DNA of 64,000 bases, taken from positions 1 through 64,000 of the forward strand of contig CALXYT010000006.1 of NCBI GenBank assembly GCA_944393045.1, in the 5' to 3' direction. Positions 39,754 to 49,866 of this stretch are shown here, piece after piece. Below the pieces are notes generated by a model, which ran no database searches, was not told the origin of the DNA, and was given only the letters and a program-made list of their open reading frames with translations. The DNA is from an uncultured Succinivibrionaceae bacterium. Its GTDB lineage: Bacteria > Pseudomonadota > Gammaproteobacteria > Enterobacterales > Succinivibrionaceae. The first letter of the stretch is position 1, and each line of letters starts with the position of its first letter. The position numbers and the translations under genes are program-made.

Positions 39754-41190
39754 CTATTTTTCCAAATGAATATCTGATATTTCATCACTTAAAGTATGAT
39801 CATCAAGTTTTGCTTGATCCTCATTACCATTAGCTTTGACTTTCTTGCGACTTATAGTTTTTTTAACTTTTTTCTCAACTGTAACATTATCATCGCTAAT
39901 ATCTTGAGTTTTATTGCGCACACGTTTTTTAATAGCTTTCGGTTGCTCATTTAACCTTTCTTCGCTATTTTGATTACGCTTATTACGCGAGTATAAGTTA
40001 TCAACAATTTTATTAGCTTCTAATGTTTTTAGCACCCCATAGCGCCTTTCATATGAAATACGTATCACTACGGTTAATGCTAAAATCATCATAATTAAAC
40101 TTGAACCACCATAACTAATCAGTGGCAAAGTAAGACCTTTGGCAGGAGTAAGTGAGGTTGCAGTACCGATATTAATAAAAACCTGCATTAAAAACCATAC
40201 ACCAACACCTACACACACTCCAAACTGCTTTAAATTGCGATTAGTTTCAGAGCGCAAACACATTATTCCTAATGCAAAAAGTCTAGCTACTAAACAAAAT
40301 TCTAATAAGAGAATTATACCAATACCTATTAACCCTGTTTCTTCAGCCCAAATTGCTGAAACAAAGTCAGTATGAGAATCTGGTAAATAAGCTAACTTAA
40401 ATATACTATTACCTAACCCTTCACCATATATTTCACCACGACCAAAAGACATTAACGACATAGTTGTTTGATAACCATAATCAAATTGATGTTCCCAAGG
40501 ATTAGTAAAGGCTAACAATCTTAGTATACGATAAGGATGTATTAATACTGCAATTCCAGCAAGAGCACACATTGTTAAAACCATAAATGATAAATGTAAA
40601 TACTTCATGCCAGCTAAAAAGAGTAACATAAAAGTTACTGCACATAAAATTAAGGCTGTACCCAAATCTTTTTGCAAATACCCTATTACTGCTAATGCCA
40701 TAAGCAAAATAATAAAAGGTTTAACTTGTTCCCAAGGCGAACGTAAACTGTCTTTATGCCTATCTATATAACCTGCAATAAACATAATCCAAATAAATTT
40801 AAATAGTTCTGCAGATTGTAGATTTATTAAACCTAAGTTTAGCCACCTCTTAGCACCATTTATTTCTGTTCCTAGCAGGATTGTCCCAATACAAAGCAAT
40901 AAAGCTAATAATAAAAACTTAAGATCGCCTATCTTACTAATAAACTTAAAAGGTAAATTTACTAAAATAAACCCCGAAAAACCCCCCATAACTAAATAGG
41001 CTATCTGCCTTTTTACAAAATATAAACTATCCTGGTATTTTAACGAGGCAACAGAAATTGAAGAGGTATAGACCACAATAAGACCAATGGCTAAAAGCAT
41101 AAAAATAATTAACACTAAGAACCTATCGTAAAGAGGTTCTTTGGAAAAATCATATTTTTCTTCTAGACCAAAAATCTTTTTTAAGATCAT
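39754..41190 (-). CDS. ftsW: Septal peptidoglycan glycosyltransferase FtsW
   Basis: SEDS-family polymerase that works with FtsI at the septum. It has 478 residues (E. coli 414) with about ten membrane segments up to residue 375. SEDS features: QSAELFKFIWIMFIAGYID, WEHQFDYGYQTTMSLMSFGRGEIYGEGLGNS, LPDSHTDFVSAIWAEETGLIG (catalytic Asp region) and GLTLPLISYGGSSL. A highly charged Lys/Arg/Asp-rich cytoplasmic tail of about 90 residues accounts for the extra length. Its ATG overlaps the murD stop by 4 bases. Confidence 0.97.
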   Translation of the reverse strand: MILKKIFGLEEKYDFSKEPLYDRFLVLIIFMLLAIGLIVVYTSSISVASLKYQDSLYFVKRQIAYLVMGGFSGFILVNLPFKFISKIGDLKFLLLALLLCIGTILLGTEINGAKRWLNLGLINLQSAELFKFIWIMFIAGYIDRHKDSLRSPWEQVKPFIILLMALAVIGYLQKDLGTALILCAVTFMLLFLAGMKYLHLSFMVLTMCALAGIAVLIHPYRILRLLAFTNPWEHQFDYGYQTTMSLMSFGRGEIYGEGLGNSIFKLAYLPDSHTDFVSAIWAEETGLIGIGIILLLEFCLVARLFALGIMCLRSETNRNLKQFGVCVGVGVWFLMQVFINIGTATSLTPAKGLTLPLISYGGSSLIMMILALTVVIRISYERRYGVLKTLEANKIVDNLYSRNKRNQNSEERLNEQPKAIKKRVRNKTQDISDDNVTVEKKVKKTISRKKVKANGNEDQAKLDDHTLSDEISDIHLEK

Positions 41191-42500
41191 TTTATACCTC
41201 TAACTATTCTTGTAAAACAGCTACCACGTTCCTCAAACGAAGCAAACTGATCAAGACTAGCGCACGCTGGAGCTAATAAGACAATATCCCCTGGTACAGC
41301 AATTTTTCTTGCTTCCTCAATAGCCTCTTTCATGTCATTGCATAACTTAGTCTGCACACCTAAATCTGCTAGTAATTTACCATCTCTACCAAAGCAGCAC
41401 ATAAAAGAAACTTCTTTCCCTAATAAGTTTTTAATAGGAGTAAAATCTTGTCCTTTACCAATCCCTCCTGCTAATAAAATAATTCTGCCCTTTGAGGCTA
41501 AACCATTTACAGCAGCCAAAGTTGCGCCAACATTAGTAGCCTTAGAATCATTATAATAACTAACGCCATTTATCATGCCTGCTAATTGACATCTATGCGC
41601 AAGACCTGTAAAAGTACGTAATGTAGCAATTTGTGCGTCTCTAGTAACATGCAAACAATCAGTTAAAGCTATAGCTGCTAGGGCATTCATCTCATTATGC
41701 ACGCCTTTAATGCCAATTTGCGCAACTTTCATAATTGGCTTACCATTAAAGCTTAAGTATTCTTCATCATTTAAGACCATCTTGCCATAAGATTTATCGT
41801 CTTCCCCAAAACTTACTCTAGGAGCATTAGAATTTGTTGGAATAGTAGCATCATCTGCTCTATTTACTACAACATTCTTAGCATGAGCATAAATACGTTG
41901 CTTAGCAGCTGCATATTCACTCATCTTGCCATGGTAGCGATCTAAATGGTCTTCTGAAATATTTAAAATTGTAGCTCCAATTAGCTCTAATGACTTAGTG
42001 GTCTCTAACTCAAAACTTGAAAGCTCAAGTACATAGACGTCTACATTATCATCAAGAATATCAAGGGCAGGAATTCCAATATTCCCACCCATTTGAGCAT
42101 TTAACCTTGCACTCTTACAGATTTCATAAACTAAGGTAGTAACTGTACTTTTACCATTTGAACCTGTAATACCAATTACAGGAGCCTTAGCATATCTTGC
42201 AAAAAGCTCAATATCACCAATAATTTCAGCGCCATTTGCCTGAGCTTTTTGTAAAGCTTCGTTTTCAATGGCAATACCAGGGCTTACAATTATGGTTTTA
42301 TATTGCATTAACTTATTAGCATCTAATGGTCCAAAATTAGCAGTAAGCTTATTATTAGTAATAAAATCATATTTACTTAAATCCACTTTTTCAGGACTTC
42401 TAGTATCGAATAAAGCTGGTAAAAAACCTTTTTTTACTAAAAATTTTACTGTAGAAATTCCACTTTTACCTAAACCTACAACGGCAAATGTATTTTCCAT
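41187..42500 (-). CDS. murD: UDP-MurNAc-L-Ala-D-glutamate ligase MurD
   Basis: Adds D-glutamate to UDP-MurNAc-L-Ala. It has 437 residues from the ATG at 42500 (E. coli 438). Motifs: VVGLGKSGISTVKFL, GITGSNGKSTVTTLV (P-loop), NISEDHLDRYHGKMSEYAAAK, and NDSKATNVGATLAAV. The start is set by AAGGTGAG five bases before it; an in-frame start at 42518 would overlap mraY. Confidence 0.97.
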   Translation of the reverse strand: MENTFAVVGLGKSGISTVKFLVKKGFLPALFDTRSPEKVDLSKYDFITNNKLTANFGPLDANKLMQYKTIIVSPGIAIENEALQKAQANGAEIIGDIELFARYAKAPVIGITGSNGKSTVTTLVYEICKSARLNAQMGGNIGIPALDILDDNVDVYVLELSSFELETTKSLELIGATILNISEDHLDRYHGKMSEYAAAKQRIYAHAKNVVVNRADDATIPTNSNAPRVSFGEDDKSYGKMVLNDEEYLSFNGKPIMKVAQIGIKGVHNEMNALAAIALTDCLHVTRDAQIATLRTFTGLAHRCQLAGMINGVSYYNDSKATNVGATLAAVNGLASKGRIILLAGGIGKGQDFTPIKNLLGKEVSFMCCFGRDGKLLADLGVQTKLCNDMKEAIEEARKIAVPGDIVLLAPACASLDQFASFEERGSCFTRIVRGIK

Positions 42501-42517
42501 TTTCTCACCTTGCAACA

Positions 42518-43600
42518 TTATCTAGTAAAAATACCTAATAAACCAATTAGTACTAAAATAACTGTAATAATCCAAAATCTAATTGAAACTTTTGTTTCTG
42601 GCCAGCCTAATTTTTCAAAATGATGATGAATTGGAGCCATTCTAAAGATACGCTTTTTATATAACTTGTAAGATCCAACTTGTAAAATTACACTTACAGT
42701 CTCTAGCACAAAAATTCCCCCCATAATAAAGAGTAAAATTTCCTGTCTTACAATTACTGCTATTACCCCTAATAACGCTCCAAGTGATAACGAACCAACA
42801 TCGCCCATAAATAATTTTGCAGGATAACAGTTAAACCATAGAAAACCAATACAAGTTGCAACTACGGCTACACATATTAACATTATCTCCGATGCATAAG
42901 GTAAATATGGCAAGGTAAAAAAATTAGCAAAGTTATTTTGACTTATAAAAAATGCTACTAGCCCAAGACCTGTAGCAACTAATGCTGTACATACTGCTGC
43001 AAGACCATCTAAACCATCAGTTAAATTTACCGCATTAGAAGAACCAACAATTACCAAATAAGTTAAAACAATAAACAATACCCCAATATCTGGCATTACA
43101 CTACTAATATAAGGAATAACTAATGAGGTTTCTTGTGGAGATTTATGCACAAGATAAAGCGTAATAGCTATAGCTAAAGCACAAACAGACTGCCAAAAAT
43201 ATTTCCATCTTGGAATAAGTCCATTAGTATTTTTACGTACTACTTTTAAATAATCATCCATAAAGCCTATTACAGAATAACCAAATAGCGCCATTAAACA
43301 TACCCAAGTATAGATACTATCAAGTTTACACCATAATAATGAACTAACAATAATTACCGACGATGTTAATACCCCCCCCATTGTTGGAGTGTTTCTTTTG
43401 GAGAAATGAGACTCAGGTCCGTCATCACGAACTACTTGCCCAAAATGTAACTTTTGTAGTTCTCTTATAAAGGTTGGTCCCGTTAAGATACAAAGCACAA
43501 AAGCTGTAATAAAAATTGCAAATGCTTTAACAGCTAAACTATCAAAAACCTTAAAAAATGCCCAATCATTACTTAGGTACTCAAATAAATGAGTTAACAT
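42518..43600 (-). CDS. mraY: Phospho-MurNAc-pentapeptide transferase MraY
   Basis: Integral membrane enzyme that makes lipid I from UDP-MurNAc-pentapeptide and undecaprenyl phosphate. It has 360 residues, as in E. coli, and ten membrane segments. Signatures: KRNTPTMGGVL, FMDDYLKV, NAVNLTDGLDGLA, FMGDVGSLSLGALLG and the HHH motif in MAPIHHHFEKLGWPE. AAGGA precedes the ATG. Confidence 0.98.
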   Translation of the reverse strand: MLTHLFEYLSNDWAFFKVFDSLAVKAFAIFITAFVLCILTGPTFIRELQKLHFGQVVRDDGPESHFSKRNTPTMGGVLTSSVIIVSSLLWCKLDSIYTWVCLMALFGYSVIGFMDDYLKVVRKNTNGLIPRWKYFWQSVCALAIAITLYLVHKSPQETSLVIPYISSVMPDIGVLFIVLTYLVIVGSSNAVNLTDGLDGLAAVCTALVATGLGLVAFFISQNNFANFFTLPYLPYASEIMLICVAVVATCIGFLWFNCYPAKLFMGDVGSLSLGALLGVIAVIVRQEILLFIMGGIFVLETVSVILQVGSYKLYKKRIFRMAPIHHHFEKLGWPETKVSIRFWIITVILVLIGLLGIFTR

Positions 43601-43602
43601 GG

Positions 43603-45018
43603 TTATTCCTTATCATTCCTCTTGTTAATAATATACTCTACAACTTGATGCATATTCATTGCATGAGAACCCTTGACCGCAAAAGTCATTGTTTGTTGTT
43701 TATCGTTAATTTTCTGGGCTAGATCTGCTTGGAGCAATTCTTTAGTAGCATAAGCTCCACCTTTGCCACCTAAGGCATTAAATTGCTGGGTAGCAAATTT
43801 AGCAAGTTCTCCTACTGCATAAAGATAATCAATCTTACCTATAGCAAATTTACCAACTTCTTGGTGAATCTCTTTAGCATAATCACCAAGCTCTCCCATA
43901 TCACCTAAGATAAAGATTCTAGTTCCTTTCATCACACTTAAAGCATCGATAGAAGCTTTAACAGCAGTAAATGAGGCATTATAAGCATCATCAATAATCG
44001 CTAAATTATCGTCAACTTTAAGTAAACTTAAACGTCCTGCTACTGCTTTAACATTACCAAGCCCCATAATTATACTATCTTTACCAGCCCCAAAAACAGC
44101 ACTCATAGCAATGGCATTTAAAGCATTATTAACATTATGCTTACCAAGTAATGGTAACGTAGCACGACCTTCAATTACCTTAGTATATTGATTAACCTTA
44201 GCAAGATTAACTTTAAAACTAAAGCTTGGGCAACCTAAATCATCTGTCGCAACATCATAACCACAAATATCAGCTTGAGAATTTAACCCACTAGAAAGTA
44301 AGGTAACTTTAGCATAATCTTCACACCACTTAGGATAAAAGGCATCATCGGCATTAACTATGGCAATTTTATTATGCTCCATAGCATAATCAAAAATTTC
44401 ACTTTTGGCCTGATATACTCCTTCTAAGGAACCAAAACCTTCTAAGTGGGCAGCGCCAACGTTATTAATTAATACGCAATCTGGATTTACTAAATTCACG
44501 CTATACTCAATTTCTTTTGGATGATTTGCTCCCATTTCAATAACAGCATACTCAGTATCCTCATCTATTTGCAATAAAGTTAGAGGTACACCAATGTCAT
44601 TATTTAAATTTCCTTTAGTAGAAATTGTTTTACCCATTTGAGATAAAATTGAGACAATCATTTCTTTTACTGTGGTCTTACCGCATGTGCCAGTTAAAGC
44701 ACATACTTTTGCTTTACTATGCAAACGATTAAATAAACCTAATTTTCCTAAAGCTATACGAGTATCAGCGACTATAATCTGACTAATATCATCAGCTAAC
44801 GGCATTTTATGATCAGTAACTACTGCTTTTGCCCCTTGACTAACAGCGCTTGCAATATAGTCATGTCCATCAAAGCGAGCACCTTTTAATGCTAAAAACA
44901 ATGAACCTTCTGCCACATTACGCGAATCAGTAGTAACTTTATTAATACTTAATCCTTTATTCCCTATTAAAGTACCACCTAAAAATTCGGCTAATTGAGT
45001 TACCTGAGCCTTAATCAT
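43603..45018 (-). CDS. murF: UDP-MurNAc-tripeptide D-Ala-D-Ala ligase MurF
   Basis: Adds D-Ala-D-Ala to complete the pentapeptide. It has 471 residues (E. coli 452). Motifs: DSRNVAEGSLFLALKGARFDGHDYI, ALTGTCGKTTVKEMI (P-loop with Cys in place of Asn), EMGANHPKEI, NVGAAHLEGFGS and DDAYNASFTAVKASI. Its start overlaps the end of murE by 8 bases. The D-Ala-D-Ala ligase that makes its substrate is not in this window. Confidence 0.97.
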   Translation of the reverse strand: MIKAQVTQLAEFLGGTLIGNKGLSINKVTTDSRNVAEGSLFLALKGARFDGHDYIASAVSQGAKAVVTDHKMPLADDISQIIVADTRIALGKLGLFNRLHSKAKVCALTGTCGKTTVKEMIVSILSQMGKTISTKGNLNNDIGVPLTLLQIDEDTEYAVIEMGANHPKEIEYSVNLVNPDCVLINNVGAAHLEGFGSLEGVYQAKSEIFDYAMEHNKIAIVNADDAFYPKWCEDYAKVTLLSSGLNSQADICGYDVATDDLGCPSFSFKVNLAKVNQYTKVIEGRATLPLLGKHNVNNALNAIAMSAVFGAGKDSIIMGLGNVKAVAGRLSLLKVDDNLAIIDDAYNASFTAVKASIDALSVMKGTRIFILGDMGELGDYAKEIHQEVGKFAIGKIDYLYAVGELAKFATQQFNALGGKGGAYATKELLQADLAQKINDKQQTMTFAVKGSHAMNMHQVVEYIINKRNDKE

Positions 45019-46537
45019 GTTTATCTCCAGTTAATAAACTTGCGACTTCTCTATCACTATAATGATGCTTTACTTTCCCAATGATTTGATAATCTTCATG
45101 ACCTTTGCCAGCTACGATAATTACATCACCTTTTACCGATGCGTTATAGGCTGTCTCTATCGCTTGAGCACGATCTTCAATAACCTGATAATTATCGCTA
45201 TTTTTTACCCCTTCAAGCATCATAGCAATAATTTGCTTGGGGTCTTCAGTACGTGGATTATCATTAGTAAATATCACTTTATGCGCCATTTGTGAGGCAA
45301 TTTGTGCCATTATTGGTCTTTTACCTGTATCACGATCCCCACCACAGCCACATATAACTGTAATCCCCCCAAATCCATGTTCTTTTAATGCAGCAATTGC
45401 TCTTTGTAAACCATCTGGAGTATGGGCATAATCAACAATTAATGTTCCATGATTATTTTGTGAAATATACTGCTCCATTCTGCCCTTTAGAGGTCTAAGG
45501 ATAGTAGCTTTTTCTGCTATTGCATTTAGCGAATATCCCATATTAAGCAAAATACCAATAGCGCATAATAAATTTTCAACATTAAAACTACCAAATAAAC
45601 CAGTTTTAATAGTAGCACTACCAAAACTGCTCTTTACAGTCATGGTAAAACCATCATGAAGGTAATTTATATTTTCAGCATAAAGATATTTATAATTTGC
45701 AGTAATATTTTGCTCATGAGCTTTTTGCAACAGCAGTTCATATTGCACCTTAGAACGAGCATATACAATAGCACTTGGTAAGTTTAAGGCAAAATTAAAA
45801 CCTACCTCATCTTCAATATTAATTACTGCATTACTCTTATCATTAACTTGGGTAAATAGCTTAAACTTTGCTTGAGCATAATTAGCCATAGTTTTATGAA
45901 AATCTAAATGATCACGACTTAAATTGGTAAAAGCCACATGTTTAAACTTTAACTTATCAACTCGGCCTAAAACTAAACCATGAGAAGAAACCTCCATAGC
46001 AACAGCTTTAGCACCCTCATCTTTAAACTTTACGATATTTTGTTCTATTAGCAAGGGACGTAAAGTAGTATTAGTTGAAGGAGTTAAATTAGGATAAAAA
46101 CCATTACCTAATGTCCCCATAAGGGCTGTTTTTTTACCTAATAAAGTAAGTAAAGTACTTGCAAAATACGTTACTGAACTTTTACCATTAGTACCTGTAA
46201 CACCAATTAAGTCAATATCTTTTGAAGGAGCATCATAAAAAATGCCAGCAATTAAGGCCTCATAGTGCTCTAAATTCTGCACCCCAAAAACCGGAATATT
46301 ATATTGCTTAATAAATTCATCGCTTACTATAAAGCCATCTGAATTATCATATATTATAGCCGTAGCACCTTTTTGTACAACCTCATCAAGATGCTCTCTT
46401 GCATCAAAACTTAAGCCCTTAAATGCTAAGAATAAAGTATTCTTTCTTACATCATTAGTATTAGCACTTAAATGTTCAAACAAGACACTTGGTGCCTGTA
46501 TGTGCAGAGCATCTGCAATCATCTTGAGATCTTTCAT
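45011..46537 (-). CDS. murE: UDP-MurNAc-tripeptide synthetase MurE (mDAP-adding)
   Basis: Adds meso-diaminopimelate to UDP-MurNAc-L-Ala-D-Glu. It has 508 residues (E. coli 495). LIGVTGTNGKSSVTYFAS is the P-loop; LSRDHLDFHKTMANYAQAK and IVDYAHTPDGL are family motifs; FTNDNPRTEDP carries the DNPR motif that selects mDAP over lysine, as expected for a Gram-negative. The ATG at 46537 (AAGGG upstream) is preferred to a TTG at 46561. Confidence 0.97.
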   Translation of the reverse strand: MKDLKMIADALHIQAPSVLFEHLSANTNDVRKNTLFLAFKGLSFDAREHLDEVVQKGATAIIYDNSDGFIVSDEFIKQYNIPVFGVQNLEHYEALIAGIFYDAPSKDIDLIGVTGTNGKSSVTYFASTLLTLLGKKTALMGTLGNGFYPNLTPSTNTTLRPLLIEQNIVKFKDEGAKAVAMEVSSHGLVLGRVDKLKFKHVAFTNLSRDHLDFHKTMANYAQAKFKLFTQVNDKSNAVINIEDEVGFNFALNLPSAIVYARSKVQYELLLQKAHEQNITANYKYLYAENINYLHDGFTMTVKSSFGSATIKTGLFGSFNVENLLCAIGILLNMGYSLNAIAEKATILRPLKGRMEQYISQNNHGTLIVDYAHTPDGLQRAIAALKEHGFGGITVICGCGGDRDTGKRPIMAQIASQMAHKVIFTNDNPRTEDPKQIIAMMLEGVKNSDNYQVIEDRAQAIETAYNASVKGDVIIVAGKGHEDYQIIGKVKHHYSDREVASLLTGDKHD

Positions 46538-46660
46538 ATCAACCCTTTTTGATAGTGCCAAAAAAAATTTTTTGTTCCTGATATGTTAAACTTAATGCTC
46601 TAACGCTAGAGCATTTATCTTAGGTTATTAACAGTAAAAGTACTGGCAATTATCCATCAT

Positions 46661-48490
46661 TTACTGACGGTTTTGTAATTTTTTTCTTTCTCGTATCTTC
46701 ATTTCGAGTATTGCCTTGCGTTTTTCAGCCAAGGTGCGAATATGGTTATCCACAGGATCTATATCATCAGGTGGAATATTATATACTTGTAATACTTTAT
46801 TCATTACCTCAGTAAATACGGGCCCCGATACTGCGCCACCATAAAATTTACCGGCATGTGGTTCATTTATCACAACTACCATCACAAAGCGAGGATTACT
46901 CATAGGAGCAAGACCAACGAAGGTACCTACATAATCTTTTCCATATTTACCAGCTACGGCAACTTTAGCAGTACCGGTTTTTCCACCAATACGGTACCCC
47001 TCTACCATTGCCTCGCCACCGGTACCACCACCTTCTACTACAGCCTCAAGAGCTTTAAGCATCTTAATAACATCTTCTTCCTTTACTACTCTTATTCCTT
47101 TAGGTTCTTCTTTCACCTTTAAAATAGAAAGTGGTTTTAACACACCTAAATTAGCTAGTACTGAATATGCCTGAGCTATTTGCAAAGGAGTTACCATTAT
47201 GCCATAACCAAAACCTGTGGTTGCCTGCTCAAGCTTACTCCACCTTCTTCTTGTTAATGGTAAAACCCCAGAGCGCTCACCAAGGAGTTTTAATGGTGTT
47301 TTTTTACCATAACCAAACTTTTGTAATACATCCATCATTTCAGATGGTTGCATCTTTAGTGCAATATGTGCCATACCAGTGTTTGATGAGTATTTAATAA
47401 TATCAAACAAGTTAGCATACTTCATTGGATGTGAGTCTTTAATTTCTTTCCCATTAACTAAAAATGGGGCAGTATCAAAGATTTCATTCCAATTGGTGTA
47501 TCCTAATTCTAACGCTCCTAAAGCAATTAAAGGTTTTGTTGTAGAACCAGGCTCATAAAGATCTGTTACGACACGATTTCGAGCTTTATAGGAATTATAA
47601 GTAGTCATATTATTAGGATTAAATGAAGGACTATTAGCCATAGCTAATACCTCTCCAGTCTTTGCATCTAACAATACTAATGAGGCGCTAGTTGCTTGAT
47701 TTATTTCACGAGCGTATTTCAGCGATCTATATGCAACTTGCTGGATACGCTGATCAATACTAAGCACCACATTTTTAGATTTTTTACCCTCATCAATAAA
47801 ACCTAAATCTTTAATTACATTGCCACGCATATCCTTAATATGCAAACGTTTGGTAGGTTCTGATTGTAGTAACTCATCAAATTTATATTCGACACCTTCA
47901 ACACCATTACCATCAATATTAGTTCTACCAATTAAATGCGCATTTATTTCACCAGTTGGATAATAACGCTTTAATTCATCTTCAATAATAAAACCACGAA
48001 TATGAAGTGACTGAATAAATTTAGCAGCAGGTTCAGGGATTTGTCTTGCAAGAAACACCGTATTCTTTTTGCCAGGTTTACCTACTCGCTTAAGTAAATA
48101 ATCGTAATCGATATCAAGAACAGAGGCGATCTCTTGAAGATTTTTAACTTGATTTAAACCATTATATTTATGAAAATCTGCACAGTTTACACTTACAGTT
48201 TTAACAGGAACTGAAATAGCTAATTCATTACCATTTCTATCGGTAATCACACCACGCTCAAGACTACCAACAGCAGTACGCATAACTCGATCATTACCTT
48301 TGCTAATGAGTGATCGAGACTCATACACCATAAGATAAGTTAATTTACTTGATAGCAATACTAGAAACAAAAAAAAGAGCAACCATAAAAAAATCAATCT
48401 ATAAGATCTTACTATAAATGGTTCCTTTTCTTTACGAGAACAAAACGTCTTACCGTAAAAATATAATTTCTTAACAATTGTATGTATCAC
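46661..48490 (-). CDS. ftsI: Septal transpeptidase FtsI (PBP3)
   Basis: Class B penicillin-binding protein of the divisome. It has 609 residues (E. coli 588). One N-terminal membrane helix (about residues 29-47), then the pedestal domain and the transpeptidase domain with YEPGSTTKPLIAL (SxxK-type nucleophile region, STTK), KYSSNTGM (SxN) and GGKTGTAKV (KTG). A basic C-terminal tail (AEKRKAILEMKIRERKKLQ) is extra. The start codon is GTG with AGGA upstream. Confidence 0.97.
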   Translation of the reverse strand: MIHTIVKKLYFYGKTFCSRKEKEPFIVRSYRLIFLWLLFFLFLVLLSSKLTYLMVYESRSLISKGNDRVMRTAVGSLERGVITDRNGNELAISVPVKTVSVNCADFHKYNGLNQVKNLQEIASVLDIDYDYLLKRVGKPGKKNTVFLARQIPEPAAKFIQSLHIRGFIIEDELKRYYPTGEINAHLIGRTNIDGNGVEGVEYKFDELLQSEPTKRLHIKDMRGNVIKDLGFIDEGKKSKNVVLSIDQRIQQVAYRSLKYAREINQATSASLVLLDAKTGEVLAMANSPSFNPNNMTTYNSYKARNRVVTDLYEPGSTTKPLIALGALELGYTNWNEIFDTAPFLVNGKEIKDSHPMKYANLFDIIKYSSNTGMAHIALKMQPSEMMDVLQKFGYGKKTPLKLLGERSGVLPLTRRRWSKLEQATTGFGYGIMVTPLQIAQAYSVLANLGVLKPLSILKVKEEPKGIRVVKEEDVIKMLKALEAVVEGGGTGGEAMVEGYRIGGKTGTAKVAVAGKYGKDYVGTFVGLAPMSNPRFVMVVVINEPHAGKFYGGAVSGPVFTEVMNKVLQVYNIPPDDIDPVDNHIRTLAEKRKAILEMKIRERKKLQNRQ

Positions 48491-48512
48491 AATATGTCCT
48501 AATAGTAGTAAA

Positions 48513-48857
48513 CTACTTTTTAGTTAAATTAATTACCTTTTCAGAATGAATATCAGTTGTTACCATATGCAATTTTTCTTGCGCAACATTCTCAACTCTA
48601 GAATGAGTCAATAAAACTTCTTGCTCTAATTTCAAATGTTGGTATTGCTCCTCAAGCTTTGATTGACGCTTGTTTTCTTTATTTATTTCTATTATGTAAG
48701 TACGTGTTTCTTGCTCTTGCTCAATCATAGCAAACGATAATACAACAGCTGCAATTAATAAGATAAAAAAGAAAAATTGCTTTAATAAATCTTTTAAAAT
48801 CAGCACACCTAAAAAAACAACTTCTCGGTTTCTGCCTGAACTCATTACAAGCTTCAT
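48513..48857 (-). CDS. ftsL: Cell division protein FtsL
   Basis: Bitopic divisome protein that forms a coiled coil with FtsB and activates FtsWI. It has 114 residues (E. coli 121). A short cytoplasmic N-terminus is followed by one membrane helix (about residues 24-43) and a periplasmic coiled coil (EINKENKRQSKLEEQYQHLKLEQEVLL). The ATG at 48857 is chosen because GGAG lies 6 bases upstream and it overlaps the rsmH stop as ATGA; a start at 48869 is possible. Confidence 0.93.
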   Translation of the reverse strand: MKLVMSSGRNREVVFLGVLILKDLLKQFFFFILLIAAVVLSFAMIEQEQETRTYIIEINKENKRQSKLEEQYQHLKLEQEVLLTHSRVENVAQEKLHMVTTDIHSEKVINLTKK

Positions 48858-49789
48858 TGCGCACTCCATCTCTGAGCTACTCGTAAAGTCGCACTGCGAG
48901 AACGAGGATTTTGAGCTATTTCCTCTTCTTTAGGAGTTATAGGTTTACCAATAGCAATAAAACTTCTACTTTTTAGAATATCTTCTTCTTTTACTGGTAA
49001 ACCACGAGGCACGTTAGCCCCACGCTGAGCATCTCTTATAAAATTCTTAACAATGCGATCCTCAAGAGAATGAAAACTTATAACACAAAGCCTACCACCA
49101 ACTTTTAATAAAGATGTAGCATCATTTAATGTTGAGGTTATTTCATCAAGTTCGCCATTTATATAAATTCTTATCGCCTGAAAGCTTCTAGTTGCAGGAT
49201 GTTTATTACTTTTTCCTTGAGGTAGAACTCGAGCTATCATCTCGGCAAGTTCTCTAGTTGTGCTATAAGGTTTAATCTTACGATCATTTACAATGATATT
49301 GGCAATTTTTTTAGCAAAACGCTCTTCACCATAGACCTTAAGCACATAGGCAATCTCATCGGCATCTGCACGATTTAACCATTGAGCGGCACTTTCACCT
49401 ACACTTGGATCCATGCGCATATCTAACGGTCCATCGTGCATAAAACTAAACCCTCTTGTTGGATCATCAAGTTGTGGTGATGATACGCCAAGGTCTAAGA
49501 GCATTCCTGATAAGTTACCAATCACGCCATAAGGAGCAAGGAGCTTTGGAGCCTCAGAAAAACAGCCATGGAGCATACAAAAACGAGGATCAGTGATTTC
49601 TTTAGCCGCTTCTACTGCAAGGGGATCTCTATCAATCGCAAAAAGTCGCCCATTCTCATTAAGTTTACTTAAAATTAAACGAGAATGACCACCTCTACCA
49701 AAAGTACAGTCAAGATAAATCCCTGAAGGATCGATTGCTAATCCCTCTACAGCCTCATGTAATAATACGGTTATATGCTTATTGGCCAT
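48854..49789 (-). CDS. rsmH: 16S rRNA m4C1402 methyltransferase RsmH (MraW)
   Basis: SAM-dependent N4-methylation of C1402 in the ribosomal P site. It has 311 residues (E. coli 313). It begins MANKHITVLLHEAVEGL; YLDCTFGRGGHSRLIL is the SAM loop; LLDLGVSSPQLDDPTRGFSF and CVISFHSLEDRIVKNF are diagnostic. The ATG at 49789 is the family start, not the upstream codon at 49855. It is the first gene of the cluster; mraZ, normally before it, is absent and rnpB lies there instead. Confidence 0.98.
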   Translation of the reverse strand: MANKHITVLLHEAVEGLAIDPSGIYLDCTFGRGGHSRLILSKLNENGRLFAIDRDPLAVEAAKEITDPRFCMLHGCFSEAPKLLAPYGVIGNLSGMLLDLGVSSPQLDDPTRGFSFMHDGPLDMRMDPSVGESAAQWLNRADADEIAYVLKVYGEERFAKKIANIIVNDRKIKPYSTTRELAEMIARVLPQGKSNKHPATRSFQAIRIYINGELDEITSTLNDATSLLKVGGRLCVISFHSLEDRIVKNFIRDAQRGANVPRGLPVKEEDILKSRSFIAIGKPITPKEEEIAQNPRSRSATLRVAQRWSAQ

Positions 49790-49866
49790 ATAAAAATCAC
49801 TTCTTGTAAAGAAAAATAGGTGATAACGCTCATAGAGTACTTTATCACCTATCATTAAATATAATC

